Positions 11,401 through 21,046 of a DNA stretch of 25,830 nucleotides are shown in pieces. Location of the stretch: positions 1 to 25,830 of IMG/VR virus record IMGVR_UViG_3300022927_000098; one strand, written 5' to 3'. Within the stretch, counting starts at the first letter, position 1; every line of letters begins with the position of its first letter. A program made the position numbers and the translations under genes. Source of the stretch: a virus. The notes below the pieces were generated by a model. That model worked only from the letters and a program-made list of their open reading frames with translations, was not told the origin of the DNA and ran no database searches.

Positions 11401-14400
11401 CCCCCACTATGCCGTTCTTTTCGGCTTGTTCATATATGTCCATTTCTTGTTCTGTTATTCCACCTTTAGACATCTTATCAAAGAAGTCTTGTTGCATACC
11501 ACTTAATTGTCTCTTGATAGCATCGTGTAATTCTTTAGGATTCTTAAATCCTTTTTCTTCTGCTAGGTCATACATCCATTGTTGCCACGCTTGACCTATA
11601 TCACCTTGAAATTTTATAAAAGATTCTGCCATTAGTCTTGCTATATCGCTTTTACCCATAGACTCTTTTCCCATTTGTTGTTTCATCATGTAGGTAAATG
11701 TCATATACTTAGATTCTTTTAAACTTCTCATAGCCAACCATTTTCTAGCCCACCAATCTTCCTCATCTCTTTTGTAGTTGTCTACAGAATTTTTAATATA
11801 AAAAGGATTATCTTTACCTTGATACCAAGATTCAATCCAACCATGGTAAGATGTCGGTGTAACTTTTTTCCATGCATCTCTTACTTTAGATGGGGGAATA
11901 GGTGTTATGTCTAATAAAGGTTCACCTGTTAATTGCTCACCTAGTTTGTAATTAAGATAGTGTTTAGATAGTTCTAATATGCCCGATGCTGCATTAAAAG
12001 AAAACTCTAAACTAGGAAAAGTTATAAGTTCTGTTGGGTCTGTAGTTGGTGCCTGTAAAGAATTACTCATATCAGCATTTAGTACAGTAGAAGGACCACC
12101 AAAGAAGAATACATCCGGTAATCCCCATTTAATTAATAGGTCACTTAGGGTACTCATGTTTGTTAATCCTGTAGCATTTAATCCTTTAACTAAAGCATCA
12201 ATAAACGTAACTCCCACAACACCTTTTAGTCCACCAAATATAGCTTGACTTGCAACAAAGTTTGCTAATTGTGTTGTTTGTCCTTTAGGTATGGGGATAG
12301 GTAGTTTTTGTCTACCAATAGTTAATTGTTTAAACTCTGCCTTTTGAATAGCCTCTACCATTTGTGCATACCAATTGTGAGCATAAGTTTTGAACAATCC
12401 TGCTGGTCTAGATATCGCACCTGCCATACTGTAGATAAGAGGTCTTTGAGATGCGTGATATTCCACCATTAATTTATTTGCAAGATAAGGTGCTTGTTTA
12501 ATTACAAACTCTTTACTATATCCTAATGATAACATATGTTCACCGACTGTATTAACTGCTTGTAGTCGTGTAAATCTTTCCATAAATCCTGCAGGAACAG
12601 TACCTTTAACAGTACCCCATATCTTTTTACCCAATCCTTTAGGATTAATTTTCCCTTTAGAGTAATAAGTTTCCCCAAGATATTCTTTCAACATAGCCTC
12701 TGTAATAACGCCCTGTCTAACTGCAGATTTATTTAAAGCAATGTTAAACTCTGTAGGTTTAAATGTACGCATCATCCCTAAAGCAACAGAGTAGTAAGCG
12801 TGGGCAGTAGCATCAATCATATTACTACCTTTTATTTCTGCTGACATTCCTGCTAACTTTTGAGGCAACATTTGAAGAGGTTGTATTCCCTGTAACATTA
12901 AGAATCTAGGATTCAGTGCTAACAAGAACCAAGTATTAGCCAAGTTTGCGGATTTAATATACCATTTACTTATAGCAGATTCTAGCTGAGACCCTATTGG
13001 ACTTCCTCTCATTTGTTTTACAAGTTCATTAATAGGTAATCCTGTAGCATTTTTTCTTACAGTTTCTGCTAATTGGAAATCAGTAGGGTAAATATCCGCT
13101 ATTGTTTTTTGCCCTCTAATCCCTACATTATTGGATATAGGTGTTTTATAAAATGTTGTAAAGTCATTTGCTAACTTCATTCTAAATGCACTTTGAATAC
13201 CACCATTGATATACATAGTGATTGCTTTTTCAAAATCTTGTAATCGTTTTCTAGAACTTCCATATGTTCCCAAATATCCTTCAACAACCTTTCCTTTTCT
13301 AGTCATCTTACGGATATTGAATCCTTTTTCTCTGTATATATTAGTAACTAATTTATCAATAGCATCAATTGTTTTTTGATTTGTTTTATTTCTATTAGCC
13401 AGTTGCATAATGTCTTGAAACATTTCTGCAGAATAGTCTTTAACTTCGCTTACAGTTTTACTACGGACATTAATAGTTAATTCAGGATTATCTTTCATTA
13501 AGTCGTCTTTAATTCTGTTAGCTTGTTTTATATTATCTGCACCATATACGCCAACCAAATCCCCTTTACTAGTGTTTACAAATACTTTATAGTCACCTAA
13601 GTATATTTGTGGGAAATAGTTTGGTCTTTTATTTATTTTAGAAACATTCTTTCCGCCATAGTTAATAGCAAAATCATTATATATTTTTTGTATTCCATCA
13701 AAAGATTTTTGAATATCTTTCATGGCTACAATACCTTCTTGTGATAAGCCAAATGTACCTACATATCCTGGTGTAGCTTCACCTGTTTTATTATCAAACC
13801 TATCATCTTTTAGTCTTTCTTCTTTGTTTAATTTTCTATATAGAGTATACTCATCATTTAAAGTCTTCATTGTTTCAACTACTTTTAGTTGTTCATTTGT
13901 TGATAATCTTTTCCAACGAACTAACGCACCACCTTCGGATGGTGTAAGACTTGAATAACGCATTGGATTAAATCCCGATACCTTTTCTATCTTAGATGTT
14001 TGAAACGCTTTAGGATTTTCTAAAAATAATTGAGTCATGTAATTGACTTCCATAACATACTTACTTACTAAATCCACTCCATATTTTGCTACAGGATAAT
14101 CACCTAAAAACTTTGCAGGTAATGCCTGTCTTCTTCCACCTTTTGTAAAGAGATTCATAGCAGTTTCCCATAAAGTATCTGCCTTTATAGGTGTCATCTT
14201 TTTTGTATTAGCTACAGGGATAGTTATATTTTCTTCTACTATTTCATATTTACCTTCAGCATTTTTCTTCTTTCTATTTCTTGTAATTTCTTTACCACCA
14301 ACTAATACTAACTTAGCTTCTGTTGGTGTTAGTGATGCAACCATATCAAAGTCTCTCATAAACTTTGTAGAGAATAGTCCGTGGTCTCTTATGACAGCAC

Positions 14401-15529
14401 TAATACTTTCCATATCATCTTTTAATTTTCCTTTTTGAGAATTTAAAGAGTTTATTTCTGTACTAATATTTTTTATTTGTGTATCATATTCGTTTTTCTT
14501 TTCTTCACTTTTTGCTCTTTCTTTTTTTGCAGTGATACTGTTTTGTTGTACACTTAAATCCCCAACTTTCTTTTCGTATAAATTATATTGGTCAATAATT
14601 GCCGCTAGAGATTTCTCAGTATTGCTTATAGCTTTTTCTGCTTCTCTTATATTCTTTTGTGTTGTTAAAAATTCTTTTGTTTTATTACCAAAGTTTTCAA
14701 CAACAGTATCTATTTTACTTTGTGCTGTTAATTTAGGTCCTACTAAACCTAGAACAGCAAATGTTGTAGCATTGGCAATTCTTTCTTCTGCATTTTCTGC
14801 AGGTCCTGAAGCACCCATTAAAGCCATACCTGTTAATCTTGTAGGTATGCCAAACATATTTAAGCCTTGTAATAGTTTACCACTTAGCCCACCTTCTACA
14901 CCTGCAAGTCCTACTCTTTTTGCATATTCAAAACCTGTTTCGCCTTCTTTCTTTTCAGATTCTAATAACATATTCATACCTGCAAATCCACCAACAGGAC
15001 CGCCTGTTACTACTGCGGGTGCGTATAGAGCAATTGTTCCTGGTGTTTGTGCTAATCCTTGAATAACAGATTGTGTAAATCCTGTACCTGCTTTCTTTTT
15101 AGCTTCCACCATTTGTGCTTCGTCTTTTTCTTGTTGGTCTTTATGGAAGTCATACCATGATGAAAGCATAGCTTTAAATCTGCCACCCTCTTCTTTGGGT
15201 GCATCTTTTAGTCTAGCTTGTTTTTGTTCTTCTGCTGTTAAAAATAATCCGGGGATATTTGCAAAGGCTTGTTGTGCTGTAGATTCATAGGCGTTCCATC
15301 CTGATTCGATGCCATACCTATACATGTTATACACTCGAGAACCAAGTGTAGTAGATTTATCAGTTATTGATTCACCAATACCAATAGATTCATCATCAAG
15401 TTCTTTATCTTGATTGTCTTCTTTTTGTAGAGTTTTATACTTATCCTCTATTAATTTTTGTATTTCTTCCTTTGGCATATCGTCAGGAAATTTAACGACT
15501 ATACCATCGGGCATCCTTATATTAGGCAT
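11393..15529 (-). CDS. very large virion protein, probable internal ejection protein
   Basis: This encodes 1378 residues, the largest product in the window and close in size to T7 gp16 (about 1318). The N-terminus MPNIRMPDGIVVKFPDDMP, with a following EEIQKLIEDKY helix, is a short module often found at the start of large phage internal proteins. Glycine/alanine-rich hydrophobic stretches lie at about 155-185 and 205-265, and a long coiled coil spans about 285-378. The rest is mixed, with membrane-like segments in the last third. I see no transglycosylase or protease motif. Position upstream of the lysis genes and downstream of unknown virion genes fits an internal core or DNA-ejection protein. 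Ribosome site GGAGATACA. Confidence 0.75.
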   Translation of the reverse strand: MPNIRMPDGIVVKFPDDMPKEEIQKLIEDKYKTLQKEDNQDKELDDESIGIGESITDKSTTLGSRVYNMYRYGIESGWNAYESTAQQAFANIPGLFLTAEEQKQARLKDAPKEEGGRFKAMLSSWYDFHKDQQEKDEAQMVEAKKKAGTGFTQSVIQGLAQTPGTIALYAPAVVTGGPVGGFAGMNMLLESEKKEGETGFEYAKRVGLAGVEGGLSGKLLQGLNMFGIPTRLTGMALMGASGPAENAEERIANATTFAVLGLVGPKLTAQSKIDTVVENFGNKTKEFLTTQKNIREAEKAISNTEKSLAAIIDQYNLYEKKVGDLSVQQNSITAKKERAKSEEKKNEYDTQIKNISTEINSLNSQKGKLKDDMESISAVIRDHGLFSTKFMRDFDMVASLTPTEAKLVLVGGKEITRNRKKKNAEGKYEIVEENITIPVANTKKMTPIKADTLWETAMNLFTKGGRRQALPAKFLGDYPVAKYGVDLVSKYVMEVNYMTQLFLENPKAFQTSKIEKVSGFNPMRYSSLTPSEGGALVRWKRLSTNEQLKVVETMKTLNDEYTLYRKLNKEERLKDDRFDNKTGEATPGYVGTFGLSQEGIVAMKDIQKSFDGIQKIYNDFAINYGGKNVSKINKRPNYFPQIYLGDYKVFVNTSKGDLVGVYGADNIKQANRIKDDLMKDNPELTINVRSKTVSEVKDYSAEMFQDIMQLANRNKTNQKTIDAIDKLVTNIYREKGFNIRKMTRKGKVVEGYLGTYGSSRKRLQDFEKAITMYINGGIQSAFRMKLANDFTTFYKTPISNNVGIRGQKTIADIYPTDFQLAETVRKNATGLPINELVKQMRGSPIGSQLESAISKWYIKSANLANTWFLLALNPRFLMLQGIQPLQMLPQKLAGMSAEIKGSNMIDATAHAYYSVALGMMRTFKPTEFNIALNKSAVRQGVITEAMLKEYLGETYYSKGKINPKGLGKKIWGTVKGTVPAGFMERFTRLQAVNTVGEHMLSLGYSKEFVIKQAPYLANKLMVEYHASQRPLIYSMAGAISRPAGLFKTYAHNWYAQMVEAIQKAEFKQLTIGRQKLPIPIPKGQTTQLANFVASQAIFGGLKGVVGVTFIDALVKGLNATGLTNMSTLSDLLIKWGLPDVFFFGGPSTVLNADMSNSLQAPTTDPTELITFPSLEFSFNAASGILELSKHYLNYKLGEQLTGEPLLDITPIPPSKVRDAWKKVTPTSYHGWIESWYQGKDNPFYIKNSVDNYKRDEEDWWARKWLAMRSLKESKYMTFTYMMKQQMGKESMGKSDIARLMAESFIKFQGDIGQAWQQWMYDLAEEKGFKNPKELHDAIKRQLSGMQQDFFDKMSKGGITEQEMDIYEQAEKNGIVGDE

Positions 15530-15537
15530 TGTATCTC

Positions 15538-16422
15538 CTAAGTATTAGTGTCTGTGTAATTCGGTTTAAAATAATCTTGCCAATCTTCCGCTACATCGGG
15601 TTGGCCCGTTACTGCGGATGAGGTAGGTGATATTGGCACTTTAGTTTGATAAACTGGATAGTAATACTTCTGTACTACCCTAGCTTTAGATGCAGGGTCT
15701 CCTGTCACTAAAGTATTGTAGTCAGCTTCAAAGTTTGCTCTTGCTTCTTTATCACTAAAACCTAAGGTGTCAATTGTATTTTTTAAATATGATAGTATAT
15801 CTCCTTGGTCAATAGTGATAGCTGATGTTGATGGTCTAATAGCTTCATAGCCACCTGTTACGGGAGTAGGAGGTTGTATTTCAGGTTCTTGGAATCCTGA
15901 TACAACAGCTTCTTGTTTTTCTTTTATATCTTTAGGTGCTTCAAACATTAACTTAGATAAAAAGTTTGTAGTGTTTGTACCCATATTGTTTGTAACCTGT
16001 AATCCATTTTTAATCTTAGAAGAATTAATATCTGAAGAAAACTTTTGTTTAGATACTTTTGTATAGTCTTCAAACTTATCTCTTTCTTCTTTAGGTAAAG
16101 ATTCAAAATTTTTCTTTAATTCAGAAATAGCATCGTTTCTATTATCAGGAGCCATTTGTCCAAGAGCTGCGATATATTCAATATCATTTGTTCCAAACAA
16201 GAAATTAGCAAATGTTCCACCGCCAACAGATGCACCAACAGTTAAAGCAGAATCATAATTCTTTTTAATATTAGCTACTTCCTCATCTACTTCTTTTCTA
16301 GCTACTTTTAAATCTTCTAAACCTTGTTCACCACTTTTTCTAGCTTCATCCATACGATACGCTAATTGTGTTCCTGCACCTATAGCTAATTGCCTTAATG
16401 TTTTTGAACTAAGCAATCCCAT
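15538..16422 (-). CDS. hypothetical virion-associated protein
   Basis: This encodes 294 residues, beginning MGLLSSKTLRQLAIGAGTQL. A charged helical region (about 24-56, EARKSGEQGLEDLKVARKEV) precedes a Gly/Ala patch (VGASVGGGTFANFLFG, 62-77) that could contact membrane. The middle is Lys/Glu-rich and the last 100 residues are Pro/Thr-rich. It sits just upstream of the large ejection-type protein and downstream of another unknown, which suggests an internal virion component. Its ATG overlaps the previous stop (TAATG). No family is recognised. Confidence 0.7.
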   Translation of the reverse strand: MGLLSSKTLRQLAIGAGTQLAYRMDEARKSGEQGLEDLKVARKEVDEEVANIKKNYDSALTVGASVGGGTFANFLFGTNDIEYIAALGQMAPDNRNDAISELKKNFESLPKEERDKFEDYTKVSKQKFSSDINSSKIKNGLQVTNNMGTNTTNFLSKLMFEAPKDIKEKQEAVVSGFQEPEIQPPTPVTGGYEAIRPSTSAITIDQGDILSYLKNTIDTLGFSDKEARANFEADYNTLVTGDPASKARVVQKYYYPVYQTKVPISPTSSAVTGQPDVAEDWQDYFKPNYTDTNT

Positions 16423-16925
16423 TATTCATCTCCCTTCTTTGCCATTAAACCTTTTGGTTCTTCTTCTGATTCTTCCTCTTGTTTCTTTTTATTTTTTTCC
16501 ATATCGTTTATATCTCTAGCAAAGTTTCTTGTTTTATATAAATTCTTTAAGAGTTGTTTTGTCTCTTTTGCTTTTGGTTTACTTAATTTAATCTTCTCTA
16601 TACCTGCGGCTTTACCGATAGCTAGTACCATTTTTTGTACTACAGGTGTAATGATAATAGCTAAGTCTACATTAAACTCACCTTCTACGAATCCAGAAAA
16701 TACGATTACTCGTGTAATACTTTCTACAGACATACCTGTTTCTAACATTAAAATAATTTTTGTTAATGTAGGTTTTCGTTGAAGTCTTTGCCATATAAAA
16801 TTTGCCGCATCTTCTTTGTTGGTAAATCTTGGAGGATTTTCCCACACATAGTTCTTGGGTGTATCTGTTAAAGATTGCCCAGGAATAGGTGCGTCAAAGG
16901 GATTTTGTTGTCTTTCTAATGCCAT
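16422..16925 (-). CDS. conserved-looking marine phage structural-region protein
   Basis: This encodes 167 residues. The N-terminus MALERQQNPFDAPIPGQSLT, followed by NYVWENPPRF, is of a kind I recall in proteins from marine cyanophages and pelagiphages with no assigned function. A hydrophobic segment (VDLAIIITPVVQKMVLAIGKAAG, about 86-108) could be a membrane helix or buried core. The C-terminal tail is highly charged (EKNKKKQEEESEEEPKG). It lies within the virion/ejection gene set. Function unknown. Confidence 0.7.
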   Translation of the reverse strand: MALERQQNPFDAPIPGQSLTDTPKNYVWENPPRFTNKEDAANFIWQRLQRKPTLTKIILMLETGMSVESITRVIVFSGFVEGEFNVDLAIIITPVVQKMVLAIGKAAGIEKIKLSKPKAKETKQLLKNLYKTRNFARDINDMEKNKKKQEEESEEEPKGLMAKKGDE

Positions 16926-17188
16926 TATCCTATTATCCTTTTAGCCATTTCGGCATAATCGTTATTTAAAAAATTATCCCACGCTTGTAAAAACTCTGAA
17001 TACTGGGCTGAAGATTGTCCAAATTTAACAGGAACAGCTTGTTCAGGTTTTCCTACAGGCATTTTATATTCTTCAAAATCATAGGCTAGCTTTGCCTCTG
17101 CGGCAGTCATTCCTGATTTTGCACTAGCTGATGAGCGACCTAATATACTCGCCCCTATTCCTAATATTTCACCGATTCCTAAAGCCAT
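16925..17188 (-). CDS. small hypothetical virion-region protein
   Basis: This encodes 87 residues. The Gly/Ala/Ser-rich start MALGIGEILGIGASILGRSS could be a membrane-active or assembly segment. The rest is soluble and helical (AAEAKLAYDFEEYK; AWDNFLNNDYAEMAKRI). Ribosome site AAGGAG lies 7 nt before the ATG. It lies between a Q/A-rich structural protein and another unknown, with a 1-nt stop/start overlap on its 3' side. No family is recognised. Confidence 0.65.
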   Translation of the reverse strand: MALGIGEILGIGASILGRSSASAKSGMTAAEAKLAYDFEEYKMPVGKPEQAVPVKFGQSSAQYSEFLQAWDNFLNNDYAEMAKRIIG

Positions 17189-17197
17189 GTTTACTCC

Positions 17198-18691
17198 TTA
17201 TGATATTGCCTTACTAAATATTTCTAAACCTATTGCTCCGATAATAGTATTTAATTGTCCTTTAGATTCTTCGTCTAATAATTCTAATTCTGCTTCTCTT
17301 TCTAGAGCGGCCATCGCAATATTATGGGCCCTGTCTTTTGAATTTTCTGATGCTGTATTAATCCAAGAGGCCTCATCTCTCCATTGTTGCCATAGTGCAG
17401 ATAAACCGAAGTTAGATATGTTTAAAAGATTTTGTGCATCTGTTTGATTCGCCGCATTAATAGAGGCAGTGTTTGATGTATTAATACTACGTCTCCATGT
17501 TACGTTGGATTGGTCAATTAATCTCTGATTCTCTACATTGAATCTTTGTCTTTGGTCTTCTAGTTGAGCATTAAACTGATTGATAGTAGCTTCTCTTTGA
17601 GCATTGGCTTCTGATACACCAATTTCATTTTGTACATTTTGAGCGGCAATTTTATTAGCTTCAGCTAAAGTATACTGCTTCATTGCATCTTGTCTTGTCG
17701 CATTGTTAGTAGCAATTTGTGTTTGTAAACTCGAAAAGAATTGGTCTGTTTGTGCTTGACTCTGTGCATTGAATTGTAGTGAAGCATTTTCTGCTGCTTG
17801 GTTAGATAACATAGACTGTTGTCTTAATTGTATGTTTGTTAAACTTGCTTGTTGTCTATTGGATAAGTTGGCCATATCCATTTGGAAATACTGTTGAGCA
17901 TTTAAAACGGCAGCTTGTTGTCTATTGTTTAAGTTTTGAAATACTGCTTGTTGATAAAATTGTGCATCTTGTTGAGCAATTGGAATAGATGATTGTAAGA
18001 CACCTGTTGCTAAAGCCTCAGCGGCAATACTCGATGCACTTAAACCTCGCTGTTGCATGGCGGCATCGACTAATCTTTTTGCACCTTGAGCAAAAGCAGG
18101 TAAAGGTTTACCTTCAGATACAGATTGTTCTATGGCTTTGGAAATATTAGCGAGTTGACCTTGAACGGTTGCTTCCGGTGGTAAGGCTGTTAAGTCTTCT
18201 TGAGCCGCCACCATAGGTTGAGTTACAACACCTGTCTCTGCTACCATTTGAGGTACAGCACCAGTGGTGACTGCTTGATATTGAGGGGCAGTAGTTACTT
18301 GGGCTTGTTGAATTTGTGTAGCACTTGGGGCTTCTGTTGTAGGAATTGTTGGGGCTACAGTAGTTGTGGGAGTAACGGCCTGTACTTGACCTTCTAATCC
18401 AGGAGTTGTTTGTAATGTCTCAGGAGTAACTTGTTGTAATGCGAGATTAGGTAATACGGATGTACCTTGAGGTAATGTAGGTTGAGTAACTGCTGCACCG
18501 ACTTGGGCCTGTACATATTGAGAAGGGTCAGTTAAAGTTGTTTGTGGAGTTAAACCATTATTAGCATCCATTTGGTCTGAAGAAGGCATAGGCACAGGAT
18601 TGATTTGTTCCATAGCTTTTCTATACTCTTCTGCACTTCCAAACTTTTGCTGTAAATCATTTGGTAATTCCGTAAATTCTTTTAATGCCAT
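17198..18691 (-). CDS. Q/A-rich virion structural protein with degenerate repeats
   Basis: This encodes 497 residues. Residues 45-165 are a low-complexity Gln/Thr/Pro/Val linker. The motif RGLSASSIAAEALATGVLQS (215-234), followed by a Gln/Asn/Ala-rich helical half with NLNNRQQA (253-260) and NLSNRQQA (275-282) repeats, is a type I recall from structural proteins of marine cyanophages and pelagiphages. Long amphipathic Q/N-rich helices fit a rod-like or internal core component. The C-terminal part is more ordinary (EREAELELLDEESKGQL). It lies between small membrane proteins and the presumed ejection proteins. The role in the virion is inferred. Confidence 0.75.
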   Translation of the reverse strand: MALKEFTELPNDLQQKFGSAEEYRKAMEQINPVPMPSSDQMDANNGLTPQTTLTDPSQYVQAQVGAAVTQPTLPQGTSVLPNLALQQVTPETLQTTPGLEGQVQAVTPTTTVAPTIPTTEAPSATQIQQAQVTTAPQYQAVTTGAVPQMVAETGVVTQPMVAAQEDLTALPPEATVQGQLANISKAIEQSVSEGKPLPAFAQGAKRLVDAAMQQRGLSASSIAAEALATGVLQSSIPIAQQDAQFYQQAVFQNLNNRQQAAVLNAQQYFQMDMANLSNRQQASLTNIQLRQQSMLSNQAAENASLQFNAQSQAQTDQFFSSLQTQIATNNATRQDAMKQYTLAEANKIAAQNVQNEIGVSEANAQREATINQFNAQLEDQRQRFNVENQRLIDQSNVTWRRSINTSNTASINAANQTDAQNLLNISNFGLSALWQQWRDEASWINTASENSKDRAHNIAMAALEREAELELLDEESKGQLNTIIGAIGLEIFSKAIS

Positions 18692-18888
18692 TAATTACTC
18701 CCTTTAATTAAGTATGCTTCCATCCACATAATCTTTTCTTTTATTACTGCTATATCCTGTTGCATTTGGGTGACTGCATCGACTTTAGATTCGACTGCAT
18801 CGAGTCTTTCTGAAAACATACCCCAAGTCATACCAATCGTTACCAATAATACTAAATAAGGTAATACTGTTTTCAGGTCTAAGTTCAT
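18691..18888 (-). CDS. small membrane protein with coiled-coil tail
   Basis: This encodes 65 residues. One transmembrane helix is at about 7-24 (TVLPYLVLLVTIGMTWGM), followed by a coiled coil (RLDAVESKVDAVTQMQQDI, 28-46) with clear heptads. The layout, a single N-terminal helix plus coiled coil, occurs in small phage holin-accessory and spanin-like proteins as well as in structural scaffolds. Its ATG overlaps the previous stop (ATGA). The function cannot be chosen from sequence alone. Confidence 0.7.
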   Translation of the reverse strand: MNLDLKTVLPYLVLLVTIGMTWGMFSERLDAVESKVDAVTQMQQDIAVIKEKIMWMEAYLIKGSN

Positions 18889-19172
18889 CCGTTTGCCACC
18901 TTCATTTTAGATACACGTTCACTTTGTTCATCCCATGCTTTTGCTAATTCTTTTTCCTTAGCATAGTCAGGTTTATTTTTGTTAATTGCAATGACTTCAT
19001 CTACGGTCATGTTCATCCACTTTTGTCTTTCTTGAAAATTTCTTTCTGCCCATGTTTCTAATCTATCCAGTAGAAATTTATTATGTGTTTCTAATTCTTT
19101 ATTCTCTGCTCTCAATACTTTGTTATCTTTGCGAAGTTTAGAAACTTCTTCTTCTAGTTTTTTTAATGACAT
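18885..19172 (-). CDS. coiled-coil protein
   Basis: This encodes 95 residues from the ATG at 19172. The frame extends a further 30 nt to an ATG at 19202, but AAAGGAG lies exactly 6 nt upstream of 19172 and the longer start would overlap the upstream gene, so I chose the shorter form, MSLKKLEEEVSKLRKDNKVL. Residues 1-45 are a strong parallel-type coiled coil. The C-terminal half is charged and helical. There is no membrane segment. It lies between two single-helix membrane proteins that are also coiled-coil, so the three may form one complex. Confidence 0.7.
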   Translation of the reverse strand: MSLKKLEEEVSKLRKDNKVLRAENKELETHNKFLLDRLETWAERNFQERQKWMNMTVDEVIAINKNKPDYAKEKELAKAWDEQSERVSKMKVANG

Positions 19173-19188
19173 ACGTTTCTCCTTTAGA

Positions 19189-19617
19189 TTAATTAAGGGC
19201 ATTTAAGGGGTTATTCAGGGCTTTCTGGATAATCAGTTCAAGTTCTTTTTTTAGTTCCTTTAACTCTTTATCCTGTTCTCTTGAATCCTCTTTTACTCTT
19301 TGTTCTACGTCTTCTACAATTGTTTCAATACGTCTAACATCAGCTTTTAGGTCATTCTTTAATTCCTTAGCAACGTCAGCCACAATTGTTACTTCATCTA
19401 ACACACTATCAATCTCTGTTTTTAATACTGCTATTTCTTGTTCTATATATGTAAGGTCAGGTGCAGTATATTCTTGTATCTTTGCTTTCATATCTTGGTA
19501 ATCTTTATAGACTTCAAATGCACCATAAAGTCCACCGACAAGTGTAGATAGGGCAATAATAATACCCACCATTTTCCCACCTTTAAACTTTAATCCTGCA
19601 AATTCAATTTCTGCCAT
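19189..19617 (-). CDS. membrane-anchored coiled-coil protein
   Basis: This encodes 142 residues. A short polar N-terminus (MAEIEFAGLKFKGG) is followed by a transmembrane helix (MVGIIIALSTLVGGLYGAFE, 16-35), then about 100 residues of acidic coiled coil (VLKTEIDSVLDEV, ELKKELELIIQKA). I recall similar 'EFKGLKFxGGK' proteins in marine phages, without function. A bitopic protein with a long periplasmic or cytoplasmic coiled coil could be a spanin-like lysis protein or an anchor. No ribosome site is visible; its start is inside the 3' end of the preceding gene (14-nt overlap), so it is probably coupled. Confidence 0.7.
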   Translation of the reverse strand: MAEIEFAGLKFKGGKMVGIIIALSTLVGGLYGAFEVYKDYQDMKAKIQEYTAPDLTYIEQEIAVLKTEIDSVLDEVTIVADVAKELKNDLKADVRRIETIVEDVEQRVKEDSREQDKELKELKKELELIIQKALNNPLNALN

Positions 19618-21046
19618 ATTGTTGATTTACCATTTGTTCCATAATGTAGTCTTGTGCCATGCTATAAGGTTGGGCATAAGGGTCTACAAGTTGTTCATTA
19701 CCATACATAATTTCACTTATGTATAACTCAGCATCTTGTAATGCTTTAGCTTGATACTCACTAAATCCTTCGGTATCTGCTAAAGATGCCATGACTGCTA
19801 ATTTTGTGTTATTGATAGCAACAGTATCTGCAGTCTCCATTACTTTTGCCATTATTACTTCTGCTACTTTTTCTTTTGTAGACTTAGAAGTAGATTCTTT
19901 TTTAGTATCATCAGAAGATTCTTCGCTTTCTTCTTGCTCTTCCTCTGCTTCTTGTTCTTGTTGAGGTTCAGGTGAAGTCTCTTCCATTTCTACTTCAATG
20001 ACTTCTATTTCCATATCCCCACTTTCATCCATACTAGAGATTTCAATTTGCATATCGCCACTGTCAGATTCAGTAACTTCAAAATTCATTTCAAAGGAAT
20101 CAAATTCTGTAGAAACTTCTATTGTAAAATCTGCTACGGTTTCTATAACTGGTTCATACACATCTACCATAACAGGTGGTATATAAACAGAATCAGTTTC
20201 ATACTCTGTAGTCGTTAGAGATGTTTCAATCTGATTAGTAATAATCTGTTCAATCGTACTAATCACTTGAGCTAGTTCAAAGTAGTCTATACTCGTATAA
20301 AAGTTTGTTGGAGTAATAGTCCAGTTAATACCATTAACATCTGTACCATAAAATGTTGAGTATAATATGCTATTCGAACTATAATTATTTTCAGGTACTT
20401 CTAAGGTAACACTAAGATTATTGTTCCATCCTTGATTTAATAACCAACTATAGGATGTTTGCGTATCATTTCCTGTTGTAGGGTCAATAACTTTTAAAGT
20501 AATAGACCAGTTAGTTGTATTAGAACTGGTATACACATCATTAGAAGCTGTAACATCAAAACCATAATTGATTTCATCTTGTGTTAAATAGTTATCTAAA
20601 TCTGTTTGAAACTGAAATCCACCATCATTAGAGATATGTCCGTCATCCCAAATTCTAACATGACTTCCACATCCATTAGGGTCATAATAAACTCCTGTAC
20701 CTTGGGTTGTACAAGTAACACTGCCATCAGTTAGATTAGTGTTATTAATTATATCACCCGTAGTTTGTTCTACAGTTTCATAAGTCGTAGTTGTTACTTG
20801 TTGTGTTGTCTGTACATCTTCTACTACTGTTTCTGTATAAACATATGTGTAGGTTGTTTCTTCAAAGTCACCTACCATTTCCACAGAGGTATCGGATAGT
20901 ACTGAGTTTAATACAACACTCGTAACTGTTCCACTATTAGGTCCAGTATCACCTACGTAATATTGTTGTTCGTATGCGTTAGAGTAAAATGAGTAGCAAC
21001 AAAGAACCCAAAGTGATGCCACTAGTAATTTTATTTTTCTTATCAA
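19604..21046 (-). CDS. signal-peptide protein with acidic region, unknown function
   Basis: This encodes 480 residues. The start is a TTG at 21046 with AGAGAAAGAG upstream, chosen because it keeps a complete signal peptide: MIRKIKLLVASLWVLCCYSF, likely cut after YSNA (about residue 24). The middle (about 25-260) is Thr/Asn/Tyr-rich and beta-like; residues 300-380 are very acidic (EPQQEQEAEEEQEESEESS); the last 90 residues are helical and near neutral. This would be an exported or periplasmic phage protein, or a virion protein exposed outside. Its first 68 nt overlap the preceding gene, whose final hydrophobic helix is read from the same DNA in another frame. Confidence 0.7.
   Translation of the reverse strand: MIRKIKLLVASLWVLCCYSFYSNAYEQQYYVGDTGPNSGTVTSVVLNSVLSDTSVEMVGDFEETTYTYVYTETVVEDVQTTQQVTTTTYETVEQTTGDIINNTNLTDGSVTCTTQGTGVYYDPNGCGSHVRIWDDGHISNDGGFQFQTDLDNYLTQDEINYGFDVTASNDVYTSSNTTNWSITLKVIDPTTGNDTQTSYSWLLNQGWNNNLSVTLEVPENNYSSNSILYSTFYGTDVNGINWTITPTNFYTSIDYFELAQVISTIEQIITNQIETSLTTTEYETDSVYIPPVMVDVYEPVIETVADFTIEVSTEFDSFEMNFEVTESDSGDMQIEISSMDESGDMEIEVIEVEMEETSPEPQQEQEAEEEQEESEESSDDTKKESTSKSTKEKVAEVIMAKVMETADTVAINNTKLAVMASLADTEGFSEYQAKALQDAELYISEIMYGNEQLVDPYAQPYSMAQDYIMEQMVNQQYGRN

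Noticed and set aside
14532-15062. 176-residue plus-strand ORF
   Set aside because: It lies wholly antisense to the 1378-residue virion gene and is a by-product of that gene's codon use.
19173-19202. Longer start (MPLINLKEKR) for the coiled-coil gene
   Set aside because: AAAGGAG is placed for the ATG at 19172 and would be inside the coding region of the longer form.
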